Shown here: piece by piece, positions 9,624 to 16,828 of the stretch
Position numbering within the stretch: the stretch's first letter is position 1
Layout: each line of letters opens with the position of its first letter
Assembly (NCBI GenBank): GCA_002422955.1
Contig: DITY01000071.1
Location: 23,036-47,490 of the forward strand
Length of the DNA stretch: 24,455 nt
Direction: 5' to 3'
DNA from: Planctomycetaceae bacterium UBA6172
GTDB taxonomy: Bacteria > Planctomycetota > Planctomycetia > Pirellulales > Pirellulaceae
Notes under the pieces: model-generated
The model's input: the letters and a program-made list of their open reading frames with translations, nothing else
Told to the model about the DNA's origin: nothing
The model's database searches: none
Translations under genes and position numbers: made by a program

Positions 9624-10730
9624 TTATGGCTGGGCGGTGGCGGCAGGTTCATCCCGGGGGAAATATTCGTCCACGACCCGCAGAAATTCGTCCACGCCGA
9701 CGACGTTCGCGACGTGGCTGCGGAAGTGGCGCGCCCCGGTTTTTCCCTGGGCATAGCAACAAGCGAACTTCCGCATCAAGACGGTTCCCTTCTCGGGGCC
9801 GAAGCGGTCGCAGACCAAGCGGTAATGTTGCAGCATGCAGGTCCGCTGCGTTTCGAGGTCGGGTTCGGCCGGGATCGGCTCGCCCCGCAGCGCCGCGGCG
9901 GCCTGAGAGAACAGCCAGGGGCGGCCGAGCGCCGCCCGGGCGATCATCACCCCATCGACGTCGTAGTTCTGGAAGGCGTGGACCACCTTGTCCGCGGAAT
10001 CGAGATCGCCGTTGCCGATCAGCGGGATCCGTTTGAGGTGCTGCTTGATTTGCGAGATCCGGTCCCAATTCGCTTGGCCGCTGAAAAAATCCTTGGCCGT
10101 GCGGCCGTGAACCGTCAGCGCCGCGGCACCGGCCTCTTCGACGACACGGGCGATCTCGTCGCAATTGATCGTGCAGGGGGAGCAGCCGAGGCGGATCTTG
10201 GCGGTCACCGGGGTCGGAGCGCAGGCTTCGACCAGCCGCGAGATGATCGCGTGCATGCGGGCGGGGTCGCGGAGCAGGTAGCTGCCGCTGTGCGCCCGCT
10301 CGGTCACCTGCCGGACGGGGCAGCCGAAATTGATATCGACGACGCTGACGCGGTATTCCTGGGCCAGGCGGCGTCCGACCTTGGCCATCGTCTCAGGGTC
10401 GTTGTCCCAGATCTGGACCGCCAGCGGCCGGGGCTCGTCGGCGACGCCCCACAGCCGGTCGGGATGTTCGGCGGTGTGTTCGTCCAGCCAGACGAAACCG
10501 CGGGCATTGACCATTTCGGTCGCCAGCAGGCCCGCGCCGCCGTACTGGCGAACGATTTGGCGGAACGCGGCGTTGGTATAGCCCGCCATCGGCGCTTGCA
10601 GGATCGGCGGATCGACCACCAAGTCGCCGATGCGGATCGGGGGCGGGGGGAAATTACGGGGCACGGTGATAGCAAGCGGAGCGATTGGGGAACACGGTGA
10701 GGAACGCGGGCGCGGACCGACGGCCTGCAT
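9624..10730 (-). CDS. dus: tRNA-dihydrouridine synthase, DusB type
   Basis: This FMN-dependent enzyme reduces uridine to dihydrouridine in tRNA. The TIM-barrel opens with LQAPMAGYTNAAFR. The catalytic cysteine is in DINFGCPVRQVTER, followed by the SGSYLLRDP and VTAKIRLG segments, ALTVHGRTAKDFFSGQANWD, the FMN-phosphate region IPLIGNGDLDSADKVV and DGVMIARAALGRPWLF. A helical C-terminal tRNA-recognition domain follows. The 368-aa ORF has about 30 residues of low-complexity N-terminus (Pro-rich) before the barrel, so the true start may be a later GTG near 10666 that begins MPRNFPPPPIRIGD. It lies downstream of moaC on the same strand with a gap of about 70 bp and may share its transcript. Confidence 0.94.
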   Translation of the reverse strand: MQAVGPRPRSSPCSPIAPLAITVPRNFPPPPIRIGDLVVDPPILQAPMAGYTNAAFRQIVRQYGGAGLLATEMVNARGFVWLDEHTAEHPDRLWGVADEPRPLAVQIWDNDPETMAKVGRRLAQEYRVSVVDINFGCPVRQVTERAHSGSYLLRDPARMHAIISRLVEACAPTPVTAKIRLGCSPCTINCDEIARVVEEAGAAALTVHGRTAKDFFSGQANWDRISQIKQHLKRIPLIGNGDLDSADKVVHAFQNYDVDGVMIARAALGRPWLFSQAAAALRGEPIPAEPDLETQRTCMLQHYRLVCDRFGPEKGTVLMRKFACCYAQGKTGARHFRSHVANVVGVDEFLRVVDEYFPRDEPAATAQP

Positions 10731-10752
10731 TGTCGACGACGGGGGCGGGGTT

Positions 10753-10777
10753 CGTCAAAGCGAGATGCGTCAAAGCG
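10753..10777. repeat. Direct repeat CGTCAAAGCG x2 between moaC and dus
   Basis: CGTCAAAGCG occurs at 10753-10762 and again at 10768-10777, a 15-bp period with five bases between. It lies just past the moaC stop and upstream of dus. Function is unknown; it could be a paired binding site or a remnant of slippage. Confidence 0.6.
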
Positions 10778-10798
10778 GGGCCAGACGCGAGGTTTTTT

Positions 10799-11299
10799 TC
10801 AGCTCGGGGGGGCGGCGGGAGCCACGAAAGAGCCGCTGACGCCACCGGTTTTGCTCAGCAGCCGGGCCGAGCGAAGTTCCATCCCGCGGTCGACCGATTT
10901 ACACATGTCGTAGACGGTCAGGCAGGCCACGGTCACGGCGGTCAACGCTTCCATTTCCACGCCGGTCTTGCCGCTGGTGCGGACATCGGCCTCGCAGCGG
11001 AGCGTGGTCTCGTCGGCGAACTCGAACCGGACCTCGACCGCTTCGATCGGGATCGCGTGACAGAGCGGGATCAGCAGCGGCGTTAGTTTGGTCGCCCCGA
11101 TCGCCGCCAAACGGGCGACGGCGAGGACATCCCCTTTGGCGGTTCCGCCCTCGCGGATCATCCGCGCGGTGGCGGGGAGCATGTGGATCGAAGCGGTCGC
11201 CGTCGCCGTCCGGATCGAGATCGGTTTGGCGGTGATATCGACCATCCGCGGATGGCCGTGGGCATCCAAATGGCTCGAGCGGGGCTCGGTCGGAGACAT
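10799..11299 (-). CDS. moaC: Cyclic pyranopterin monophosphate synthase MoaC
   Basis: MoaC acts with MoaA to make cyclic pyranopterin monophosphate from GTP, the first stage of molybdenum cofactor synthesis. The 166-aa product has the standard length. It contains MVDITAKP at the N-terminus, the TAKGDVLAVARLAAI segment with its conserved lysine, LIPLCHAIP, and the signature KTGVEMEALTAVTVACLTVYDMCKS with the second active-site lysine. ATG 11299 gives an N-terminal extension of about 18 residues before MVDIT; an internal start at that methionine is possible. No other mo-cofactor gene is visible in the window. It sits 39 bases beyond a strong terminator that ends the upstream gene, so it should have its own promoter, which I could not identify. 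Confidence 0.95.
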   Translation of the reverse strand: MSPTEPRSSHLDAHGHPRMVDITAKPISIRTATATASIHMLPATARMIREGGTAKGDVLAVARLAAIGATKLTPLLIPLCHAIPIEAVEVRFEFADETTLRCEADVRTSGKTGVEMEALTAVTVACLTVYDMCKSVDRGMELRSARLLSKTGGVSGSFVAPAAPPS

Positions 11300-11337
11300 T
11301 GGGGCAACTCCCCGCCGAATCCGGCGGTGGGAAAACG

Positions 11338-11387
11338 AAAAAACGTCGCGAGCTTCCCTTTGGTGAAGGGACCCTCACGACGTTTTT
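11338..11387 (-). terminator. Strong intrinsic terminator of the HTH/receiver gene
   Basis: AAAAACGTCG (11339-11348) pairs with CGACGTTTTT (11378-11387). One mismatch follows, then GAG/CTC, a small internal loop, and TCCCTT/AAGGGA around a TGGTG loop. On the minus strand the hairpin is followed by a run of six T (11343-11338). It lies 44 bp past the stop of the HTH/receiver gene. The T-tract on the other side would also allow bidirectional action. Confidence 0.88.
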
Positions 11388-11430
11388 AACGAAACGATAA
11401 CGTTTGGGAACCGGTCTAGCTTGCGGGAGC

Positions 11431-12003
11431 CTAGACGAGTTCTTTCTTAACGCCGATCAGAGTTCGCAGCCGTTCGGCCAGCAGGTGTGCGTCGAATGGC
11501 TTCTTGAACGTCTCGTTGATCGCCGAGCGGTCAAAGCTCATCGGCTGGCCGTCGTCCGGCAGCAGGGCGATGAGAATGATCTCGGAGAAATCGACGTTCT
11601 TACGCAGGTTCTGGCAAATCTGCACCGACTCGACCTTGCCGATCGAGAAGTCCACGATGATGCAATCGGGGCTGAAGCTTTCGGCTTGAATCCCGGCTTC
11701 GAAACCGCTCGCGGCCACGGCGACCTTGAACGACCTCTCGGGGGGCAATTCGCGCTTCAGATTCTCGATCAGGATTTGGTCCTGGGCGACGATCAGGCAC
11801 TTGGCCATCGCTTCGTCTTCCAGGTCGCCCAAAGGCATCCCGTGCTCTTTCAGGAACTTGATGAGGTAATCGCGCGGGATTCGGCGGTCTTGCGACCCCG
11901 GAATGCGATAACCTTTCAAACGCCCCGAGTCGAACCATTTGCTAACAGTTCGCGGGGCCACTTTACAGATCTTAGCGACCTGCCCAGTTGTGAAGACCTT
12001 CAT
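11431..12003 (-). CDS. HTH (excisionase/MerR-like) DNA-binding protein with C-terminal degenerate receiver domain
   Basis: The product is 190 aa from ATG 12003, which is preceded by GGGAG eight bases upstream; a TTG at 12018 would add five residues but is less likely. Residues 1-55 form a winged-helix of the excisionase/MerR type (TTGQVAKICKVAPRTVSKWFDSGRLKGYRIPGSQDRRIPRDYLIKFLKEHG). Residues about 66-187 resemble a response-regulator receiver fold: CLIVAQD as strand 1, VDFSIG with Asp118 at the phosphoacceptor place, and KKPFD (Lys168) at the conserved lysine. The acidic pair is changed (Ala73, Gln74) and the Ser/Thr position is Ala146, so phosphorylation is doubtful. The order, HTH first and receiver last, is the reverse of most response regulators. 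No histidine kinase is nearby. It has its own terminator and a long upstream non-coding region. Its targets are unknown. Confidence 0.85.
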   Translation of the reverse strand: MKVFTTGQVAKICKVAPRTVSKWFDSGRLKGYRIPGSQDRRIPRDYLIKFLKEHGMPLGDLEDEAMAKCLIVAQDQILIENLKRELPPERSFKVAVAASGFEAGIQAESFSPDCIIVDFSIGKVESVQICQNLRKNVDFSEIILIALLPDDGQPMSFDRSAINETFKKPFDAHLLAERLRTLIGVKKELV

Positions 12004-12042
12004 TTCAGGTACTCCCAAACGCCTCGTTGATTCTTATCAAAG

Positions 12043-12067
12043 CCATTGGTGCGTCGAAACCCAATGG
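12043..12067. promoter_or_regulatory. Inverted repeat CCATTGG-N11-CCAATGG before the HTH/receiver gene
   Basis: A perfect 7-bp dyad with an 11-base centre, beginning 40 bp upstream of ATG 12003. The size (25 bp overall) and place suit an operator, possibly for autoregulation by the HTH protein, or a small hairpin in the leader. Only the symmetry is seen; the binding protein is inferred. Confidence 0.5.
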
Positions 12068-12291
12068 TCTGTAGGCCCCCTATCTGTTTCCATCGCATGT
12101 CATTCTCTGGGAATACGTACGATCGGCTCGCAAAGTCGCACCGTGATGCGACGAAGGTGGCCGGTAGCACTGTTTGCATTCCCGTGTTGAGATTGGCTGA
12201 ACGATTGACTCGGACCGCGGTGGGACGCCGCCGAGTTGCTCGAAGTGATGAAAACTGCTGGGTCGGGGCCAGCCGGCTGCGTAATGCAACG

Positions 12292-12303
12292 CGAACCGGT
12301 TCG
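12292..12303. repeat. 12-bp perfect palindrome CGAACCGGTTCG
   Basis: Perfect self-complementary 12-mer within the long non-coding stretch. Its half-site CGAACCG recurs at 12540-12546 and 12678-12684, and the related GGAACCG recurs four times at 12483-12535. It may be a protein-binding site. Confidence 0.45.
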
Positions 12304-12482
12304 GAATCCTCGCGATGAAGAAAAATAGGATGCGGCTTGGTGGGCATCCCTTCGACGGCGACGCCGACGTGATCCGCAGCGGGCCTGCGAATCTCGCCGC
12401 ATGGTTCGATTGTCGGATTGATAATCGGAATCATGAATCGCCGTTGAAATGGAAACGACACGTTTGCCGGGCTGCTGACATA

Positions 12483-12546
12483 GGAACCGCCGGAACCGAT
12501 GGGAACCGTCGGGTGGGGAGACAGACGGGGAACCGATCGCGAACCG
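12483..12546. repeat. Cluster of GGAACCG direct repeats
   Basis: GGAACCG begins at 12483, 12492, 12502 and 12529, and the variant CGAACCG begins at 12540. Spacings of 9, 10, 27 and 11 bp are close to helical turns. By rough composition only a handful of copies would be expected in the whole window, so four in about 50 bp is a local excess. No gene occupies this stretch. Confidence 0.55.
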
Positions 12547-12902
12547 ACTCATCCCGCATCGTGGCAATCCCTGATGCGATGCGGAAGTCGTTTGTCGATC
12601 GATCCCGTGACGAGCGCAGTGCGGACGTATCGCCGCCCTGTTGCTCGCCACGTTGCCCAGAAATCCCCCCGGATAGCCGAACCGTAATCGAACCTCATCT
12701 CCGTGGCCGGTGATGCTGTCGAGAATTGTCCCGCCGAGATACTATGTCGAGAAAAACCGGCCCAGATCTTTAGTGCGTTTGAACGGGAACAAGCAGCAAA
12801 TCCGGGATGCCCCCGTCGGGCCACCAAACCGGGGCAATACTTGGATTATTCCCCGAAGTTAGTCTCAACTTGCGCGGCTCGATCCGCTCCCCACACCACG
12901 TC

Positions 12903-14060
12903 TCACTCGGCCGGTGGCGAGGCGGTCTCCGCCGCCGCGGGCAGGGCTTCCGGGGCGGCCTCCGTCGCCACGGCCGCGGGTTCTTCGGCAGCGGGCTCGG
13001 CCGCCGCGGCGGGGACGCTCGGTGGCGGCAGGCCGGCGGGCGGTTCCGCGCCGCCGCGGAGGTAACGGAAGTAATCGGAATCGGCGCCGATCACCACCGT
13101 CACGTCACGGCCCAGGGCGGTGGAATAGCTTTCCAACGTCCGGAAGAAGGCGTAGAACTCCGGGTCGGTGCCGTAGGCTTCGCTATAAATCTTGGTCGCT
13201 TCGGCATCGGCGAGGCCACGGACGATTTCGGCTTGCTTTTCGGCTTCGGACTGCAGTTCCGCGACCAGCCGGTCGGTCTCGCCATCGATTTCCGCCGCCC
13301 GGCCTTGGCCTTCGCTGCGGAACTCCTCGGCGATCCGCTGCCGCTCGGCGATCATCCGTTCGAAAACTTCCCGCTGGACCGAGTCGACATAATTCAGCCG
13401 CTTGATGCGGATGTCGACCAGTTCGATCCCGTATTCGGGAACCTGTTTTTGGGCGGTTTCCAGGATCGAGCGGACCAATTCCTCGCGGCCCACGATCACC
13501 TTTTGCAGCAGGGTTTCCTCTTCGCCTTCGCCCGCCATCGCCCGTTCCAGGTCGGCCTGCGAAACCTTCCAATCCTTGGACCGCACGATCTCCGCCAGCG
13601 AACTGGAGGCGATCTTGTCGCGCACGACGGAGTCGAGGATGTCATTCAAGCGGTTCTGAGCCCCCTGCTCGTTCTGGACCGTTTGCATGAACTTCAGCGG
13701 ATCGACGATCCGCCAGCGGCCGGTCGCATCGACGGAAATGAATTGTTCCTCGATCGTCGGGATCTGGTTGGGGTCGCCGTCCCAGGCGATCAGCCGCTTA
13801 TCGAAACGGCGAATCTCTTGCACGAAGGGCATGCGGAAGTGCAAACCCGGCTCCGTGATCGGTTCGCCGACCGGGGCGCCGAACTGCACCAGAACCGCCT
13901 GCTCGGCGGGGTCGATGGTGTAGACCGAAGCGAACAGGAACACCAGCAGCACCACAACCGCCAAAACGATCAGCGCCGCGGCGGCCTGGCCGCCGCGGTC
14001 GGGGCGGAATTTCGCCCGGTCGTCGGCGTCGGGCGATCGTGGGTGACTTCGAAGGATCAT
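12903..14060 (-). CDS. hflC: HflC-type SPFH/band-7 protein, FtsH modulator subunit
   Basis: HflC with HflK forms a membrane cage around FtsH and limits its access to membrane substrates. The 385-aa product has one N-terminal membrane helix (about residues 28-46), then the SPFH domain (YTIDPAEQAVLVQFG, GLHFRMPFVQEIRRFDKRL) and a long charged coiled-coil region (MIAERQRIAEEFRSEGQGRAAEIDGETDRLVAELQ). The YSEAYGTDPEFYAFFRTLESY segment is typical of HflC. An extra C-terminal tail of about 50 residues is almost all Ala, Pro and Glu. ATG 14060 overlaps the hflK stop by four bases (ATGA), so translation is coupled. A 559-codon frame antisense to it is a shadow. Confidence 0.95.
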   Translation of the reverse strand: MILRSHPRSPDADDRAKFRPDRGGQAAAALIVLAVVVLLVFLFASVYTIDPAEQAVLVQFGAPVGEPITEPGLHFRMPFVQEIRRFDKRLIAWDGDPNQIPTIEEQFISVDATGRWRIVDPLKFMQTVQNEQGAQNRLNDILDSVVRDKIASSSLAEIVRSKDWKVSQADLERAMAGEGEEETLLQKVIVGREELVRSILETAQKQVPEYGIELVDIRIKRLNYVDSVQREVFERMIAERQRIAEEFRSEGQGRAAEIDGETDRLVAELQSEAEKQAEIVRGLADAEATKIYSEAYGTDPEFYAFFRTLESYSTALGRDVTVVIGADSDYFRYLRGGAEPPAGLPPPSVPAAAAEPAAEEPAAVATEAAPEALPAAAETASPPAE

Positions 14061-15178
14061 GGGCGTGGCGTTCCGGAAGGGATGGATGAAGTCGGCGACG
14101 AGAACCGCGGCGGGGCAAAGCGGGTCGGGGCTGGCCGCGGCGCGGTGGCCCGAGGTTCCGCGGGACCTCCGGGCGAATCGAGATTCAAGAGCGGCAGCGG
14201 CCCCATCGAGCCCCCTTCGACGACGACGATGCGGCCCAGGTTGGGGAACACTTCGTCGAACATTTCCAGCTGCATCCGTTGGCGGGTGACTTCGGGGGAT
14301 TGGCGGTATTCTTGGACGATGGCCTGGAATCGCGACGCCTCGCCGGTGGCGCGATTGACTCGCTGGGCGCGATATCCCTCGGCCGATTCGAGCAACTGCT
14401 TGGCTTCGCCTCGGGTCCGGGGGACCATCTGGTTCCGCCGCTTTTCGGCTTCGTTGATCATCCGCTCCTTTTCCTGTTCGGCCTGATTGACCTCGTTGAA
14501 CGCCGGTTTGACGGGATCGGGCGGGGTCACGTCCTGCAATTCCACCGTGCCGACCGTGACGCCCATGTCGAACGCGTCGAGGATCGTCTGCAGCTCCTGC
14601 TTCGCCAAGGTCGAGATCTGGACCCGCTTGACCGTCAGCACATCCGAGCCGAGCGAATTGCCGACGATCCTCCGCATCACCGCCTCCGCGGAATCGCGAA
14701 TCGCCTTGTCGGTGTCACGCAGGGTGTGCAGGTACTTGTCGGGGTCGTCGACGCGGTATTGGACGACCCATTCGACGTCGACGACCTTCAAGTCGCCGGT
14801 CAACATCAGCGATTCTTCCTGGTGGGAGCTGCTCTTGGCGTAATCGGTTCGCGATTCGAAAGACTCGCCTTCCGAGCGAAAGCCGAACTCGTGTTTGAGG
14901 ATCCGGGCGGTGGGGACGAAGGTCTGCGTTTCGATCCCGAACGGGAGCTTGAAATGCAAGCCGGGCTGCTTGACCGCGACCACGCGTCCGAACCGCTTGA
15001 CGACCGCTTGGCCTTCGGGCTGAACGGTATAGGAACAACTCATCACGCCCCAGATCGCCAGGATCGCCAGCGGGATCAACAGCAGCGAGACGAGACTTCC
15101 CTTCCAATTCAGCCGTAGCCGGGAGAGCTCCGCTAGCCACTGTTCGAGGGGATTGGATGGATTGGGTGCTCGACTCAT
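14057..15178 (-). CDS. hflK: HflK-type SPFH/band-7 protein, FtsH modulator subunit
   Basis: This is the partner of HflC in the HflKC complex that regulates FtsH. The 373-aa product has a cytoplasmic N-terminus, one membrane helix (about residues 29-47, SLLLIPLAILAIWGVMSCSY), then the SPFH domain (VQPEGQAVVKRFG, QPGLHFKLPFGIE), the LTGDLKVVDVEWVVQYRVDDPDKYL segment diagnostic of HflK and a coiled-coil with EVNQAEQEKERMINEAEKRRNQ. The C-terminal 40 residues are Pro/Arg/Ser-rich. ATG 15178 gives the usual short N-terminus. It is the first gene of the hflK-hflC pair, and its upstream region carries a 23-bp-period repeat. Confidence 0.95.
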   Translation of the reverse strand: MSRAPNPSNPLEQWLAELSRLRLNWKGSLVSLLLIPLAILAIWGVMSCSYTVQPEGQAVVKRFGRVVAVKQPGLHFKLPFGIETQTFVPTARILKHEFGFRSEGESFESRTDYAKSSSHQEESLMLTGDLKVVDVEWVVQYRVDDPDKYLHTLRDTDKAIRDSAEAVMRRIVGNSLGSDVLTVKRVQISTLAKQELQTILDAFDMGVTVGTVELQDVTPPDPVKPAFNEVNQAEQEKERMINEAEKRRNQMVPRTRGEAKQLLESAEGYRAQRVNRATGEASRFQAIVQEYRQSPEVTRQRMQLEMFDEVFPNLGRIVVVEGGSMGPLPLLNLDSPGGPAEPRATAPRPAPTRFAPPRFSSPTSSIPSGTPRP

Positions 15179-15237
15179 GGGTGGATCTCTGGTCCGCGAT
15201 CGGGTTGCGAAACGCTGGCAGCGGTTTCGCCTCGGGG

Positions 15238-15276
15238 CTTTCGCCTAGGAACACTCGGGTCTTTCGCCTAGGAACA
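15238..15276. repeat. Repeat CTTTCGCCTAGGAACA x2 upstream of hflK
   Basis: Identical 16-mers at 15238-15253 and 15261-15276, a period of 23 bp. The core TTTCGCCT also occurs once more at 15225-15232. It lies 60-100 bp upstream of the hflK start, in the 225-bp gap after the TPR/HEAT-like gene, where a promoter for hflK-hflC would be expected. Confidence 0.75.
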
Positions 15277-15403
15277 ACAGTACGTCGCGAACCCCGCCCC
15301 GTCCAATCGGACGCCGCGGGAATTCTCGGCCGCGGTGGTCCTCGCGACACCGCCCGCGGGCCGTTCGGCGGCGATGGGATCCGCACGCCGGGACGCTCGG
15401 GGC

Positions 15404-16639
15404 TCAGTCGTCGCGACGCATGTGGCCGCTGTAACCGCTCAGCTTGGCGGCCAAGTGCTGGCGCCAGGCGGCCTGGTTGAAGCCGTGATTCGCCGTCGGT
15501 TCGATCTGCCGTAACGCGTTGAGTACGGCGGGATTCTCGACGCGAGTGACGATCGTTTTCGCTTTGCCGCCGGTGGTCATCCCGCCCCCGCCCGCGGAGT
15601 TGAAGCCGACGCTGGTGCTTTGGTCGGCGGGGATGACGGTCTTGTGGGAGGTGATCAGGGCGTTGATCAGCGGCAGCGACAATTCGGGATCGGGGAAGAA
15701 ACTGAGTGCCTCGGCGGCCCGCTGGACCATCGCGTTGTCGTTGTCACGCAGCCGCTGGACGTAGAACTGCTTGGCGGCCGTCGGGGCGAGTTGGTTGAGC
15801 GTTTCGAGCGCCTTTTCGCGGACCACTTCGTCCGGTTCGGAGAGGCCCACGCGGAGCAGCGGACCCAGCCCGGCGGGGGCATTGAGCTGAGACAATTTAT
15901 CGATCCAGAACAGCCTCAGGTCACGGGCTTGGCCGGTCGATTCGACCAATTCCTTGCCGATCGCCAACGCCGCCAACGGGTCATCGATCGCCGCTAGCGT
16001 TCGCCAGGCCTCGGCCCCACGGTCACCGCCGCGGGCCACGACTTTTTTCAGACGATCCAGGTCGCGAACCCAGCTCTTTGTCGCCTTGTCGGCCGCCTCC
16101 TGAGCTTGCGTGATCATCCATTCGGCCGGGACTCGATATTTGCCGGCGATCCGCACCAGCCCTCGACTTTTCTGCAAATCTTCCAAACGGACCCACTTCC
16201 CATCATGGCTGACATAGCCCAACGCGGCGCGGGCGCGATCATGAGTCGGGTCGATCCGGATTGTCCGCTGCAGGTGATGACGGGCCTGGGCCCGGAGCCC
16301 CGACTGCTGACACCATCGCGCCAGACTGAATTGGTCTTCGGCCTGCTGCGGGGTGGCGGCGACCCGCTGGCGATACTCCGCCAACGCCGCCGATTCCGCG
16401 ACGCGGCTGATCTGATGGTCCAAGATCGCGACCTTCAACCGCGCGTCGACCTCGATCAGCGTGTAGGGCGATTTGGCGGCCTCGATGCGAGAAACCTTGC
16501 CCTCGATCTGGCCGCCACTTTGAAGCTGTACGTCGTCCGCCCTGGCCGAAAGGCTCGCCAACAGCACGAACAGCACCCCCCACCCGCTCGGCTGGCAGCG
16601 GTGACCGCGACGGAACGATGGGGAGTGGTCGCGAAACAT
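15404..16639 (-). CDS. Secreted TPR/HEAT-like repeat protein, function unknown
   Basis: A 411-aa protein with a Sec-type signal peptide: basic N-terminus, hydrophobic core WGVLFVLLASLS, and an ARA site with likely cleavage after residue 34. The mature part starts with a short beta region (VQLQSGGQIEGKVSRIE). Next come a TPR-like helical pair with a conserved closing motif (about residues 95-165, including RARAALGYVSHDGKWVR and GLVRIAGKYRVPAEW) and HEAT-like helical repeats (about 205-320, such as DEVVREKALETLNQLAP and NAMVQRAAEALSFFPDPELSLPLINAL). A Gly-rich linker SAGGGGMTTGG precedes the C-terminus. Proteins of this architecture are common in Planctomycetota, as I recall. No catalytic motif is visible; an envelope scaffold role is only a guess. 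It is divergent from cysH. Confidence 0.8.
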   Translation of the reverse strand: MFRDHSPSFRRGHRCQPSGWGVLFVLLASLSARADDVQLQSGGQIEGKVSRIEAAKSPYTLIEVDARLKVAILDHQISRVAESAALAEYRQRVAATPQQAEDQFSLARWCQQSGLRAQARHHLQRTIRIDPTHDRARAALGYVSHDGKWVRLEDLQKSRGLVRIAGKYRVPAEWMITQAQEAADKATKSWVRDLDRLKKVVARGGDRGAEAWRTLAAIDDPLAALAIGKELVESTGQARDLRLFWIDKLSQLNAPAGLGPLLRVGLSEPDEVVREKALETLNQLAPTAAKQFYVQRLRDNDNAMVQRAAEALSFFPDPELSLPLINALITSHKTVIPADQSTSVGFNSAGGGGMTTGGKAKTIVTRVENPAVLNALRQIEPTANHGFNQAAWRQHLAAKLSGYSGHMRRDD

Positions 16640-16803
16640 CGACGCTCGCGGTGATCGACAAGCCGGACGGAACGATTCGGAAGAAGAGGCGAAATCTCAT
16701 TCTAGGCCAAGCGGCGGGTCAGCCAACCTGAAAAAGCGAGACACGAGGGAACATCAGGACGATTTGGCGAAGTTTCCTGCGGAAAATGCCGAAAATAGGG
16801 TTG

Positions 16804-16828
16804 ATACTTGACTAATATGATCATGTAA
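16804..16828. promoter_or_regulatory. IscR-like (Rrf2-family) operator at the cysH promoter
   Basis: The dyad TACNTGA-N9-TCANGTA (16805-16827) lies in an AT-rich island. Read over 25 bp it fits the E. coli IscR type-1 consensus, as I remember it, at 21 positions, including the left half ATACTTGACT exactly. It covers the -35 hexamer of the proposed cysH promoter. The second gene of this operon encodes an Rrf2-family regulator, so autoregulation is the natural inference. Confidence 0.6.

Larger units (their letters stand above)
12004..12902. other. Long non-coding stretch upstream of the HTH/receiver gene
   Basis: About 0.9 kb without a supportable gene. Open frames of up to 183 codons on the minus strand and 132 on the plus strand have no recognisable domain, no ribosome site and composition rich in Arg, Ser and His, as expected of shadows. 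The visible base composition is less GC-rich than the neighbouring genes. It contains a CCATTGG dyad, a CGAACCGGTTCG palindrome and a cluster of GGAACCG repeats, listed separately. It lies between two minus-strand genes: downstream of hflC and upstream of the HTH/receiver gene. No tRNA, tmRNA, SRP or RNase P core motif was recognised. Confidence 0.5.

Noticed and set aside
12290..12320. GGTTCGGAATCC segment resembling a tRNA T-arm
   Set aside because: No matching acceptor, D-arm or anticodon stem could be found around it, and the T-loop consensus is broken.
12100..12651. 183-codon minus-strand frame in the long intergenic stretch
   Set aside because: No ribosome site, no recognisable domain, shadow-like composition, and it overlaps other equally long frames; I treat the stretch as non-coding.
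12315..12713. 132-codon plus-strand frame starting MKKNRM
   Set aside because: It runs through the GGAACCG repeats, is rich in Arg/Ser/Asp and resembles no family I know; weak enough to leave out.
12807..14486. 559-codon open frame on the plus strand antisense to hflC/hflK
   Set aside because: It lies opposite two clearly recognised genes, has no known domain, and arises because high-GC codons leave antisense frames open.
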